Source: Glaciecola sp. UBA2563 (GTDB lineage Bacteria > Pseudomonadota > Gammaproteobacteria > Enterobacterales > Alteromonadaceae). From it: a stretch of DNA of 11,523 nucleotides. The DNA is taken from assembly GCA_002340325.1 (NCBI GenBank), contig DDLV01000001.1:1-11523 (forward strand), written 5' to 3'. The notes below the pieces were generated by a model. The model had not been told where the DNA came from and did no database searches. It was given only the letters and a program-made list of their open reading frames with translations. Below are positions 1-8,138 of the stretch, piece after piece. The position numbers and the translations under genes were made by a program. How positions within the stretch are numbered: position 1 is the first letter of the stretch; each line of letters begins with the position of its first letter.

Positions 1-284
1 GTTTATGTGCAGCGAAGCGATTTGACGTTCCGTTATTTATGCAAATTGTCACGCAATCCGATATGGATCACGACGAACTGTACCGGCAATATGTTGGAAA
101 AAACGTGTTGAATTTCTTTCGTCAAGATCACGGTTATAAAGATGGTTCATACATCAAAATTTGGCATGAGCAGGAAGATAACGAACACCTTGTTGATATC
201 ATGAATTCGCTGGATATCAATGCAAACAGTTTTGCCAATGATATATACGAGGGCTTGCAAGCGCGCTACCCTGCAAATAGCTAG
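1..284 (+). CDS. dUTP diphosphatase, dimeric (all-alpha) type, C-terminal fragment
   Basis: This is the 3' end of a gene that begins before the window. The frame is open from base 3 to the TAG at 282-284, so the ATG at 39 is an internal Met rather than the start. About 93 residues are visible. The stretch VGKNVLNFFRQDHGYKDG followed by KIWHEQEDNEHL, and the end LQARYPANS, match the conserved C-terminus of the dimeric dUTPases (dUTPase_2 family) of Vibrio and Alteromonas as I remember them. These enzymes hydrolyse dUTP to dUMP and pyrophosphate, keeping uracil out of DNA and feeding dTMP synthesis. They are unrelated to the trimeric Dut enzyme. The N-terminal metal-binding helices are outside the window, so catalytic residues cannot be checked. 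The gene converges with the c-di-GMP gene, leaving 53 bp between them. I see no clear terminator hairpin in that gap. Confidence 0.85.
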   Translation, partial: LCAAKRFDVPLFMQIVTQSDMDHDELYRQYVGKNVLNFFRQDHGYKDGSYIKIWHEQEDNEHLVDIMNSLDINANSFANDIYEGLQARYPANS

Positions 285-337
285 TACCGAAGTCAATTTC
301 CTTGCAATATTAGGAGATTTTTAAAACATCATTAGCA

Positions 338-3079
338 TTAAGTTGCTGGCTTTATCGTTGAATACATCTCAATATCGTTGGCATCCTCTTCAAACGTGTC
401 TTTTTTCATTAGCTTATAGATGTGATCGGGGAGAAGTGGTTTTGACAATAGATATCCTTGGTAAAAATCGGATTCATATTGACCGATGATGTCGAGTGTT
501 GCGCTATCTGATACGCCTTCGGCTGTTATTTGTAGCCCTAGTGATTTCGCCAGTACAATGATCGCTTTGGTAATCTTTGCATCATTTTCATCTGTGTTGA
601 CATCCGCAACAAACGATTTGTCTATCTTTATGTGATCAAATGGATATCGCTGCAGGTAGGTCAAAGACGAATAGCCCGTACCGAAGTCATCCAGCGCGAT
701 TTTGACGCCTAACGCTTTCAGCGAACAAAGGACCTTGTTGACTTTCGTCGGTTTGTCTATCAGTACAGATTCTGTTATTTCAATTACGATATTTTTCAGA
801 TCCACCTGACAGTCATTGCTAGCTTCGATAATGTCTTCGGTAAATGTTTGATCGAGGAGCTGTTTCGATGAGACATTAATCGACATAAATCCGTCTTTTG
901 GGAAGATCCCATGTAATTGCCAAAGTCGCAATTGTTTAAATGCCTGCTTAATAATCCACCGGCCTACTTCAATTATCATCCCTGTTTCTTCTAAAATAGG
1001 AATAAAGGAATTTGGCATCACAACATTTCCGCGCTCATCACGAAATCTAAGCAACGCTTCAAACCCAATAATTTGTTGTGTTAATGTATCGCCTTGCGGT
1101 TGATAAACTAGATAGAATTGTTGATGCTTCATTGCAAGTCGAAGCTGCTTCGCCAAATAGACCCGCTGACTCGCTTTTTTGTCCAATTCGTCATTAAATA
1201 ACTGATAATTATTCTTCCCTTCCGCTTTTGCTAGATAAAGCGCAGCATCCGCCTGTTTCAAAAGTTGATTGGGTGTACAGTTTTTGGAATGACCCGATGA
1301 AATTCCTAAACTCACCGTCACAAATAGCTCATTACCATCAATCACATACATCTCAGACACGCTAGAGACCACTTTAGCGGCTATGTTAAGCAGGTTTAGT
1401 TCATTGCCAGCGTGACTTAGCAGCGCAGTAAACTCATCACCGCCAAATCTTGACACGGTATCTTCTTTACGAAGCGTATTCACCAGGCGCTCCGCTACCT
1501 TTTTAAGAAGTTTATCGCCCATATCATGGCCGAGGGTATCATTGATATCTTTGAAACCATCAAGATCCATAAAAAAGACGGTGACCATTGAATTTTCACG
1601 TTCAGACAATTGAAACGCGTATTCAAGTCGTGTTTGAAATAGCGTTCGATTAACAAGCCCAGTGAGGCCATCGTACTCTGCTATTCGACGCATTTTTTCT
1701 TGATTAACATATCGTTCAGTGATGTCTGTTATCGTTGCCAAAAACCCTTCAACAGCCCCTTCTGCATCAAATAGAATTGATGTATTCACTTCGGTCCAGA
1801 GCACTTGTCCTAGGGGTGTAACCACTCTAATTTCTTGATGGTAGGAATTTCCGAGCTGCAATGATTCTCGAAGGTTTTCCAAAAACGCTTTTACATCGGC
1901 TTCATAAAATGCATTGATCCATCCGTTACCTAGGCTTTCCTCATTGATAAGGCCCGACATCTCGAGCCATTTGTCATTATTGAAAATACAATTCCAGTTG
2001 ACATCCACACGAATGATCCCGACTGAAACAAGATTTGTTAACGCGTTTAGTTGCTGAGCCGTTTGCTTATATTCCTCAATGGAATCATGCAGTGGCGTTA
2101 CGTCCTGTATCTGCAAGGTGGTAAATCTCTGCTTGCCATGGGTATATCGAAAAATTGAAATATCGACCAAAAAAGGCGTATATCCTCCGCGAATAGCGCG
2201 TTGCTCCTCCCATAATTTAGGGCCCGCATGCCAGATTTCTTCACCGTATCGATCTTGCTGATTCGACCATCTAAACATGCTTTCATAATCTGGTAACAGC
2301 TCTTCAATTTGTTTATTCAACAAAATGTTATTTTGGTTGTTGAGCTGTTCCTGGCTAGCATCACTGGATTCGAAAAGCTTTCGCGCTGCATGGTTAGCAT
2401 TGACTATGTTATTTTTATCATCAACCACCAAAATTGCTGTCAGGCTGGTTGACATTAGCGTACTTAAGAATCGATTGTCAGAGATTTTTTGATTCAAAGA
2501 AAACAGGTTTCCTTTCACGGCATCAGCGCTTTGTAGAGCGCATATCACTGAACCAACAAGCGGAATAAGCCGATTGAGTAACACACCATCATAGGTACCG
2601 TCGACTTTGGCTGAAATACTTACTCCTATGAGTTTCCCCCGACTTAAAATAGGCAAAAACAAAAGTGCTTCAATATCAGAAGGATTAATCAAGAGTTCAG
2701 CGTAAGTCGCCTGAAACGGAGCGTTAAAGAAACACGGACGCGTGGGTAGGAGTCTTTGTCGGATAAACTCTACAAGCGCATTATCATTGATAAAGTTATC
2801 AGTGGAAGAACTTATATGACGGACGATATTGACTGATGTCTTTGTACACATAATGCTATCATCGTCATTCTTTGCACTAAAAATGACGCCATAGTCACTC
2901 TTGGTTATACGCTTTATTTGCTCCACAACTAAAGGAAAAATCTTTTCAGTAGCCTGCGGATCGAAAAGAAGTTTTTGAATTTCGTCTATTGCGGAGCGTA
3001 CGTCTTTATCACTGCGTCGATTAATAGACGTTGATGAATCAAAAGGTCTGTTTGAGTTCGTTAAGTATTTCTTGGACAA
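338..3079 (-). CDS. GAF-PAS-PAS-GGDEF-EAL cyclic-di-GMP synthase/phosphodiesterase
   Basis: A 913-residue cytoplasmic protein with no membrane segment or signal peptide. Order of domains: GAF-like at about 30-190, PAS at about 200-330, PAS/PAC at about 340-455, GGDEF at about 460-630, EAL at about 640-890. In the cyclase domain the GGDEF motif is intact at 546-550, with metal-site D505 in MDLDGFK, and an inhibitory I-site RKED at 537-540, five residues before GGDEF. In the phosphodiesterase domain the visible key residues are E674 of EALLRF, N735, E767, D797-D798 of DDFGTG, K818, E854 and Q874. Both activities could therefore be functional; the balance would be set by the sensory domains. The only start that fits is TTG at 3079: the frame is blocked by TAA at 3098-3100, there is no ATG or GTG in between, and the next Met is residue 77. 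The Shine-Dalgarno is weak. It is divergent from the CheB-CheR fusion gene, so co-regulation is possible but not shown. Signal and partner are unknown. Confidence 0.93.
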   Translation of the reverse strand: MSKKYLTNSNRPFDSSTSINRRSDKDVRSAIDEIQKLLFDPQATEKIFPLVVEQIKRITKSDYGVIFSAKNDDDSIMCTKTSVNIVRHISSSTDNFINDNALVEFIRQRLLPTRPCFFNAPFQATYAELLINPSDIEALLFLPILSRGKLIGVSISAKVDGTYDGVLLNRLIPLVGSVICALQSADAVKGNLFSLNQKISDNRFLSTLMSTSLTAILVVDDKNNIVNANHAARKLFESSDASQEQLNNQNNILLNKQIEELLPDYESMFRWSNQQDRYGEEIWHAGPKLWEEQRAIRGGYTPFLVDISIFRYTHGKQRFTTLQIQDVTPLHDSIEEYKQTAQQLNALTNLVSVGIIRVDVNWNCIFNNDKWLEMSGLINEESLGNGWINAFYEADVKAFLENLRESLQLGNSYHQEIRVVTPLGQVLWTEVNTSILFDAEGAVEGFLATITDITERYVNQEKMRRIAEYDGLTGLVNRTLFQTRLEYAFQLSERENSMVTVFFMDLDGFKDINDTLGHDMGDKLLKKVAERLVNTLRKEDTVSRFGGDEFTALLSHAGNELNLLNIAAKVVSSVSEMYVIDGNELFVTVSLGISSGHSKNCTPNQLLKQADAALYLAKAEGKNNYQLFNDELDKKASQRVYLAKQLRLAMKHQQFYLVYQPQGDTLTQQIIGFEALLRFRDERGNVVMPNSFIPILEETGMIIEVGRWIIKQAFKQLRLWQLHGIFPKDGFMSINVSSKQLLDQTFTEDIIEASNDCQVDLKNIVIEITESVLIDKPTKVNKVLCSLKALGVKIALDDFGTGYSSLTYLQRYPFDHIKIDKSFVADVNTDENDAKITKAIIVLAKSLGLQITAEGVSDSATLDIIGQYESDFYQGYLLSKPLLPDHIYKLMKKDTFEEDANDIEMYSTIKPAT

Positions 3080-3131
3080 CTTGTGTACCCACGTTGATTA
3101 GTGATTTATTACTAACTAAGAGGTGATGAGT

Positions 3132-3177
3132 TCCGTTTGAATAACAGCTAAGCGCTGAAAAGGTCCGTTTGAATAAC
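3132..3177. repeat. 14-bp direct repeat, two copies, in divergent control region
   Basis: TCCGTTTGAATAAC occurs at 3132-3145 and again identically at 3164-3177, start to start 32 bp, close to three helical turns. Similarity continues past the core (both copies are followed by two unlike bases, then CT, one base, AG). The copies lie 53-98 bp upstream of the TTG start of the c-di-GMP gene and about 205-250 bp upstream of the CheB-CheR fusion gene. The spacing on one DNA face suggests binding sites for a dimer or two protomers of a regulator. Function is inferred from position only. Confidence 0.6.
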
Positions 3178-3256
3178 TACTTAGATATAAAAGTTCATAC
3201 TCTTTACATATAATTTAGATCACGCTACTCTTTTTGCAACTAAAAGGATTCGTTGT

Positions 3257-3285
3257 TTGACAAGTTTAATCGCCAAAATTACAAC
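3257..3285 (+). promoter_or_regulatory. candidate sigma-70 promoter for the CheB-CheR gene
   Basis: TTGACA at 3257-3262 is a perfect -35 hexamer. After a 17-bp spacer comes TACAAC at 3280-3285, four of six matches to the -10 consensus. It lies about 98 bp before the ATG at 3383, which leaves a leader of roughly 90 nt. The gene itself has a good Shine-Dalgarno, GAAGGGAAAGAG, just before the start. Called by consensus match only. Confidence 0.4.
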
Positions 3286-3382
3286 ATCTTTACTTGCAGT
3301 ATAAAAGAGTTGCAATTAATCGTTAGCAAAGTAAGTTATCAAAATCAAGCACACAACAAATTAAAAATGAAGGGAAAGAGTC

Positions 3383-6300
3383 ATGAACGACGCTACCACA
3401 CCTGAACGAGATGAACTCAATCCTAATCTGCCAAGCCACTATATAGGAATTGGCGCTTCTGCTGGCGGTTTAGAAGCACTGCAGACTTTACTACAAAACC
3501 TACCTTCTGATACTGGTGCATGTTTCGTTATCGTGCAGCATTTGTCGCCCGATTTTAAAAGTATGATGCTTGAGCTGTTAAGTAAACATACGCCAATGAG
3601 GATCCTAAACGTACAAGACGTGATGAAGGTAAAACCTAATACTATTTACCTTATTCCGCCTAAGAAGAACATGATGATTGCGCAGGGTGAACTTTTGCTT
3701 TCTGACAAAATGCCGGATACTGGATTAAACCTGCCAATTGATATCTTCTTCCGCTCTCTGGCTGAAGATCAGCAACATAAGGCAATTGGTATCGTGCTAT
3801 CTGGAACAGGCTCTGATGGCAGTCGAGGCATGAAAGCGCTAAAAGAAGCTGGCGCGCTTGTTATTGCGCAAGATCCCGAGAGCGCGAAGTTTGATGGCAT
3901 GCCCAACAGTGCTATAAACACGGGTATCATCGACCTGATAATGCGACCTGAAGATATGGGGGAAAAGCTAGAAGCATACATTCGCCATCCGCTTGTCAGA
4001 GGCGACACTGAGATACTAAAAGAAAACATGGCCAGCAGTGATGATATCATGGCCGAGATATTCAATGTGTTGAAACTCAAGAGCGAAATTGATTTTGCTA
4101 AATATAAGCCTTCCACGGTAGCCCGCCGCATTGAAAGGCGGATGACGATCAAACAAATTACGTCGCTTCAAGAATATCTCACCCTGTTATACAAAGAACC
4201 CTATGAGGTACAAGTACTTAGTAAAGAGTTATTGATTGGTGTCACGCGCTTTTTTAGAGATGATGAAGCGTTTACCGAAATGCAAGAAAAAATCGTTCCT
4301 GATATTGTGAGCAACTCCTCTGAAGACACCCCGATAAGAGTATGGACAGCAGGATGTTCAACCGGTGAGGAAGCCTACTCATTGGCGATTCTCTTTGCCG
4401 ATGAGTTAAAAAAGCAAAGCGTTAATAGGAACGTGAAAGTCTTTGCTACCGACGTCAATGGCGACGCGATATCAGAGGCGAGTAATGGTGTCTATAGTGA
4501 AGATATAAAGCACGATGTTGGCGCAAATTATCTCTCTACCTATTTTACCCCGAGTGCAGGCTCTACCTATCAAGTGAATAAAGAAATTCGCCAAATGGTG
4601 ATTTTTGCGACACATAATGTCATTGTTGACCCACCATTTTCGAATATGGACCTTGCTGTTTGTCGTAATATTCTTATTTATTTTCAGCACAGCGTACAAA
4701 AACGCGTGTTAACATCGCTGCACTTTTCTCTACGCAAAGATGGATACCTTTTCCTCGGTTCCTCTGAAAATATGGGGGATTTGGCACCGCATTTTGAGGT
4801 TAAGAATGACCGCTGTCGAATTTATCGCAAACGCAGCAGTGTCCGCATTCCTATGGGTACCGCGCCACCACTTGGTCCGGTAACGAATAACACAAACAAA
4901 GCCATACCCTCAGTGTCACGACTTATGAAGGGGTATCGCGGAGTCAATGCATTGGGCAGTGCAATCAGCTTTGCTAATGAAATGTTGATCACAAGCTACG
5001 CGCCACCGTGTGTTTTGCTTAATGATGAGCACGAAGCTATACATGTTTACGGCGATGTATCCAATTTTGTGCGCAGGCTACCGCCGGGACGAATAAGTGT
5101 TGATATTAAGGACTTAGTTAATGAAGACATTAGTATTGCGGTTGCTTCGGCAATTTCTCGCGCTAAAGAGTCCTTGGAAGAAGTGTTTTATACTGACGTA
5201 TTCACAAAAATCGACGATAAGGCTATCGGGGTGAACCTACGCGTTAGATACATCAAAGAGCATGATATTGAAGCGTCGCCTGGTTATTATTGGCTCATTT
5301 TTGAACAAATCGAAGGTTCATACCCGAAAAAATCGTCTGACTCAGTATCATTTGATGCCGCTGAACAATCCCGTCAACGCATAGAAGATCTTGAAGTTGA
5401 GCTAAAACGCAATAAGGAACATTTGCAGGTTACCGTTGAAGAGCTTGAGACTACAAATGAAGAATTGCAATCTGCGAATGAAGAGTTGATGTCAGCAAAT
5501 GAAGAACTGCAAAGCACAAACGAAGAACTGCAATCCGTCAACGAAGAACTCTATACCGTTAACTCTGAGTACCAAGAAAAGATCGCGGAGATATCTCAAG
5601 CAAATAATGACTTAGATGAAGTCCTTGGATTGTCCAAAATTGGTATTATCTTTTTGGACGAGAATATGCTCATCCGTCGTTATACGGCAGCCGCCGTTGA
5701 ATATGTCAACCTTATGGAGTCAGACATCAACCGACCGCTACACCATATTTCTAAAAATATTAAATACGATGACATGCTAACGGATGTATCGAAGGTGTTC
5801 GCCGGTGGAGAAGCGATTGAGCATGAAATCATGATGCTGGACAAGCGAGTTCTTCGCATCACAATAAACCCTTATAGCTACGCAGATTTAACGCAATCAA
5901 AGGGCGTCGCCATAACTTTTTCTGATATTTCGCAAATTAAATATACGGAAAAAGGCATGTCTGTGGCGTACACCCAGTTACGCAGCAGCATAAACAATGC
6001 CCTTGAAGTACTCGACAATCAACGATTTATGGACACAGTCAACGTATTGCTGCTCGATGATCAAGATACTGATTTGATTGTTATGAAAGAAGCTTTAAGA
6101 GGAATCTCATCATTTTCGTGTGAAATTGACTCAGTTAAAGATGTTACCGAAGCATTGCAAGTATCAGCGCGTAGAAAATTTGATGTATGCATAGCAGATT
6201 TTAACTTGTCTGGAGAAACAGCGCTCGATTTGATTGACCAATTTGAAAAAGCGCGGATCAGTACACCCGTAGTGGTCGTTACTGCAGACAATAACAATGA

Positions 6301-6472
6301 CTTAAATGCTATTCTACTCTCTCATGGTGCATTGGATATGATCAATAAAAAGGAGATTACCTCTGCATTACTCGCCAAGAGTATTCGTTATACAATTCGA
6401 CGCCGTCAAATTGATACCGAAATCAACACAGTGATCAATATAGAAGAGCATAAAGCTGGGCTGGAAGCGTGA
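3383..6472 (+). CDS. CheB-CheR fusion with coiled coil, PAS and C-terminal receiver domain
   Basis: A 1029-residue soluble signalling fusion. Residues 18-200 are a CheB methylesterase domain with apparent catalytic S26 (GASAGG), H53 (VQHLSP) and D145 (GTGSDG). Residues about 220-485 are a CheR methyltransferase: RFFRD at 289-293, SAM-binding WTAGCSTGEEAYSLA at 321-335, and CRNILIYF at 427-434. A PAS-like region (about 520-645) is followed by a coiled coil (about 660-745), a second PAS (about 745-855) and a receiver domain (about 884-1003). The receiver has acidic D892/D893, phosphoacceptor D939, T967 and K989, so it looks phosphorylatable. Canonical CheB carries its receiver at the N-terminus; here the N-terminus goes straight into the esterase and the receiver is at the far end. 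Many relatives end in kinase domains after the PAS; none is present here, and a kinase is encoded next. No MCP, CheA or CheW is visible, so the methylation substrate is unknown. The start is supported by a strong Shine-Dalgarno. Confidence 0.93.
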   Translation: MNDATTPERDELNPNLPSHYIGIGASAGGLEALQTLLQNLPSDTGACFVIVQHLSPDFKSMMLELLSKHTPMRILNVQDVMKVKPNTIYLIPPKKNMMIAQGELLLSDKMPDTGLNLPIDIFFRSLAEDQQHKAIGIVLSGTGSDGSRGMKALKEAGALVIAQDPESAKFDGMPNSAINTGIIDLIMRPEDMGEKLEAYIRHPLVRGDTEILKENMASSDDIMAEIFNVLKLKSEIDFAKYKPSTVARRIERRMTIKQITSLQEYLTLLYKEPYEVQVLSKELLIGVTRFFRDDEAFTEMQEKIVPDIVSNSSEDTPIRVWTAGCSTGEEAYSLAILFADELKKQSVNRNVKVFATDVNGDAISEASNGVYSEDIKHDVGANYLSTYFTPSAGSTYQVNKEIRQMVIFATHNVIVDPPFSNMDLAVCRNILIYFQHSVQKRVLTSLHFSLRKDGYLFLGSSENMGDLAPHFEVKNDRCRIYRKRSSVRIPMGTAPPLGPVTNNTNKAIPSVSRLMKGYRGVNALGSAISFANEMLITSYAPPCVLLNDEHEAIHVYGDVSNFVRRLPPGRISVDIKDLVNEDISIAVASAISRAKESLEEVFYTDVFTKIDDKAIGVNLRVRYIKEHDIEASPGYYWLIFEQIEGSYPKKSSDSVSFDAAEQSRQRIEDLEVELKRNKEHLQVTVEELETTNEELQSANEELMSANEELQSTNEELQSVNEELYTVNSEYQEKIAEISQANNDLDEVLGLSKIGIIFLDENMLIRRYTAAAVEYVNLMESDINRPLHHISKNIKYDDMLTDVSKVFAGGEAIEHEIMMLDKRVLRITINPYSYADLTQSKGVAITFSDISQIKYTEKGMSVAYTQLRSSINNALEVLDNQRFMDTVNVLLLDDQDTDLIVMKEALRGISSFSCEIDSVKDVTEALQVSARRKFDVCIADFNLSGETALDLIDQFEKARISTPVVVVTADNNNDLNAILLSHGALDMINKKEITSALLAKSIRYTIRRRQIDTEINTVINIEEHKAGLEA
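5438..5563 (+). repeat. six tandem 21-bp repeats encoding EELxxxN heptads
   Basis: Residues 686-727 of the CheB-CheR fusion are six exact-length heptads of form EELxxxN (for example EELQSAN, EELMSAN, EELQSTN). They form the core of a long predicted coiled coil between the CheR/PAS part and the C-terminal PAS-REC part. At DNA level this is a 21-bp tandem repeat with synonymous variation, gaa/gag and ttg/ctg/ctt. Such linkers are typical of CheB-CheR-PAS proteins and probably set the distance or register for signal transfer. Repeat number could change by slippage. Confidence 0.85.
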
Positions 6473-6495
6473 CAACAGAGTTTAGATAGTCATTT

Positions 6496-6517
6496 AATTG
6501 GTACTTAATCACCAATT
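6496..6517. other. short inverted repeat downstream of the CheB-CheR gene
   Basis: AATTGGT at 6496-6502 is mirrored by ACCAATT at 6511-6517 with an 8-base loop, 23 bp after the stop codon. The stem is AT-rich and followed only by TGATTTTC, so it would be a weak terminator at best. It could equally be an operator-like palindrome for the downstream kinase gene. Confidence 0.3.
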
Positions 6518-6555
6518 TGATTTTCATCAAAAACCACCTTTACTTATATATGGGT

Positions 6556-6595
6556 AAAAACATAATGTGTTTTTCAAAAAATCATTATGCTTTTT
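6556..6595 (+). terminator. possible AT-rich terminator or attenuator between CheB-CheR and kinase genes
   Basis: CATAATG at 6561-6567 pairs with CATTATG at 6583-6589. The inner TTTTT/AAAAA stretches can pair further across two mismatches, and the flanking AAAAA (6556-6560) and TTTTT (6591-6595) extend the stem with one bulged C. The 3' T-run is the form of an intrinsic terminator, possibly in both directions. The stem is AT-rich, so termination may be partial, which would lower kinase and regulator expression relative to the fusion gene. The gap of 178 bp to the kinase ATG leaves room for a separate promoter, but I see no convincing one. Confidence 0.35.
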
Positions 6596-6650
6596 CAGAC
6601 GATGTCATGATTATCACGTTTCTGTTACTTAGAGATTGCACATCAAAAAA

Positions 6651-7751
6651 ATGAATAATCAACAGCAGCTAGATTATCTCCAGTTGGCAGAACGCATGGC
6701 AGGCTTGGGGCATTGGCAACTGAATTTGAAACAGGAAACTCTTTATTGGTCGGATGAAATTTATGCCATTCATGGCGTAACGCCTCAGACATATTCACCA
6801 AAGTTAAATTCGGCCGTTGATTTTTACCATCCAGATGATAAAACGCGTGTTAACGACTATGTAAAAAACGCCATCGAAGTCGGTGAAGATTTTCAGTTTG
6901 ACTTGCGGATAGTGCGACCCAGCGGGGAAGTGCGGCAAGTAAAAAGCAGAGCACAGTGCATAAAAGATGACAAAGGCACAGTAATAAGTGTGTTTGGTAT
7001 TTTCCAAGACATCACCAAAATAAAAAAAACAGAAGACGCGCTGCGAAAAGCCAATGACGAACTTGAAGAGTTTACCTATCGAACATCACATGACTTGCGC
7101 TCCCCATTGATTTCAGCAAGTAAACTACTTGGTATTATCGAAGAAAAATTAGGTGATGGTGATGTAAAAAAGGCACTAGAGTACTTAAGCCCTGTCAGAA
7201 CATCCTTGGATAATTTGGAATCACTCGTTACCGATATCCTTCGACTAACGCGACTTAACCATTCAGAATCAGAGCTATCTTTGGTTGACATCAAAGGTTT
7301 TATAGACTCCTTAATCAACAAATTTGATTACATTGAAAGCTTTCAACAGGTTGAGTTTTCTATCATTGCCGAATTTGAGCATGAAATAGCAATTAGCAAG
7401 GCGCATATGACCGTCATACTCGAAAACTTGATTTCAAATGCCATCAAGTATTATGACCCAGAAAAGCAAGAAAATTATGTAGATATAAACATCTCCAAGA
7501 TAGATGATTGTCTTCGTATCCGAATGCGCGACAATGGTATTGGATTCCCCAAAACAGCCCGTGAAAAAAAATTTAAAATGTTTAATCGTTTCCATCCTCG
7601 GGTGTCAACGGGGTCGGGCCTTGGGCTTTATATGGCGCAAAAAAGCGCTTTTAAGCTGGGAGGTAAAATTGAGTATCAACCGCTAGATGAAGGTTCAGAA
7701 TTTAATGTTGTCCTGCCTTTGGTCAAGAAAAAGCAGGGAGATAACGCATGA
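6651..7751 (+). CDS. soluble PAS sensor histidine kinase
   Basis: A 366-residue kinase from the ATG at 6651. An in-frame TTG at 6636 would add MHIKK; neither start has a good Shine-Dalgarno, and ATG is chosen because it is the stronger codon and leaves the PAS domain intact. Numbering from the TTG: a PAS domain with PAC motif covers about 14-130, then a short helix leads to a HisKA domain with H152 in the TSHDLRSPL H-box, and a HATPase_c domain with N-box residues N264 and N268, the G1 box RDNGIGF (298-304), an F-box around MFNRF, and the G2 box GSGLGL (326-331). All ATP-binding and phosphotransfer elements are present. No membrane segment, so it senses a cytoplasmic cue or a partner. The H-box and kinase core resemble the phytochrome-like kinases that act on Rcp1-type regulators. 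It overlaps the next gene by four bases (ATGA), implying translational coupling. Likely phospho-donor to that regulator and perhaps to the receiver of the upstream fusion. Confidence 0.92.
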   Translation: MNNQQQLDYLQLAERMAGLGHWQLNLKQETLYWSDEIYAIHGVTPQTYSPKLNSAVDFYHPDDKTRVNDYVKNAIEVGEDFQFDLRIVRPSGEVRQVKSRAQCIKDDKGTVISVFGIFQDITKIKKTEDALRKANDELEEFTYRTSHDLRSPLISASKLLGIIEEKLGDGDVKKALEYLSPVRTSLDNLESLVTDILRLTRLNHSESELSLVDIKGFIDSLINKFDYIESFQQVEFSIIAEFEHEIAISKAHMTVILENLISNAIKYYDPEKQENYVDINISKIDDCLRIRMRDNGIGFPKTAREKKFKMFNRFHPRVSTGSGLGLYMAQKSAFKLGGKIEYQPLDEGSEFNVVLPLVKKKQGDNA

Positions 7752-8125
7752 GTAATATAAAAGAGGTGCTATTAATCGATGATGACATGAGCGACCAGAT
7801 CATTGCAAAAGAAGCTATCTCAGGATTCGATTCGTCTATTGTATTACTTTCAGCCTTCGATGGGGAAGAAGCATTAACGCTTCTATCTACAACAAGCTCG
7901 CCAGATTTGATTTTGCTGGATATTAATATACCCGGTATGAATGGACACGAATTCCTAGAAGAATGCTTTAAAAGAGAATGGTTTTCTACCGCTGTTGTTA
8001 TGTTGACCACATCTGATCAACAACGAGATAAAGACAGGGCGTTACAGTATGATTTTGTGAAGGATTATATCACGATGCCATTAGAAACGTCGTTGTTCGG
8101 TGAGTTGGTCGAGACTCTCGTGTAG
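7748..8125 (+). CDS. single-domain response regulator (Rcp1-like) lacking the conserved switch lysine
   Basis: A 125-residue protein consisting only of a receiver domain. The acidic cluster D11-D13 follows EVLLI, the phosphoacceptor is D58 in LLDINIPGMNG, and T87/T88 sit at the switch position. The normal end of beta-5 is a pattern of Y-I-x-K-P; here it reads DYITMP, putting Met at residue 110 in place of the near-invariant Lys. The codon is a clear ATG in the sequence, in frame with good flanking similarity, so it is not a frameshift effect. The Lys normally contacts the acyl phosphate and transmits the switch, so the protein may be phosphorylated but signal weakly, or act as a phosphate sink or adaptor. 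Start ATG overlaps the kinase stop and has a good Shine-Dalgarno (CAGGGAG). No output domain; its target must be another protein. Confidence 0.92.
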   Translation: MSNIKEVLLIDDDMSDQIIAKEAISGFDSSIVLLSAFDGEEALTLLSTTSSPDLILLDINIPGMNGHEFLEECFKREWFSTAVVMLTTSDQQRDKDRALQYDFVKDYITMPLETSLFGELVETLV

Positions 8126-8138
8126 TGAGGTTAAGACA

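Noticed and set aside
39..284. A complete small gene of 81 codons from the ATG at 39
   Set aside because: The frame is open back to the window edge and the sequence is the conserved tail of dUTPase, so it is a truncated larger gene.
3209..3214. Perfect TATAAT as a -10 box
   Set aside because: No -35-like hexamer at 16-18 bp and no extended -10 TG; the region is generally AT-rich.
3769..4152. A - strand gene inside the CheB domain
   Set aside because: Antisense to conserved CheB/CheR coding sequence, with Ser/Ile-rich composition typical of a shadow frame.
6636..6650. TTG at 6636 as kinase start
   Set aside because: A purine run abuts it with no proper spacing and ATG follows five codons later; not excluded, but second choice.
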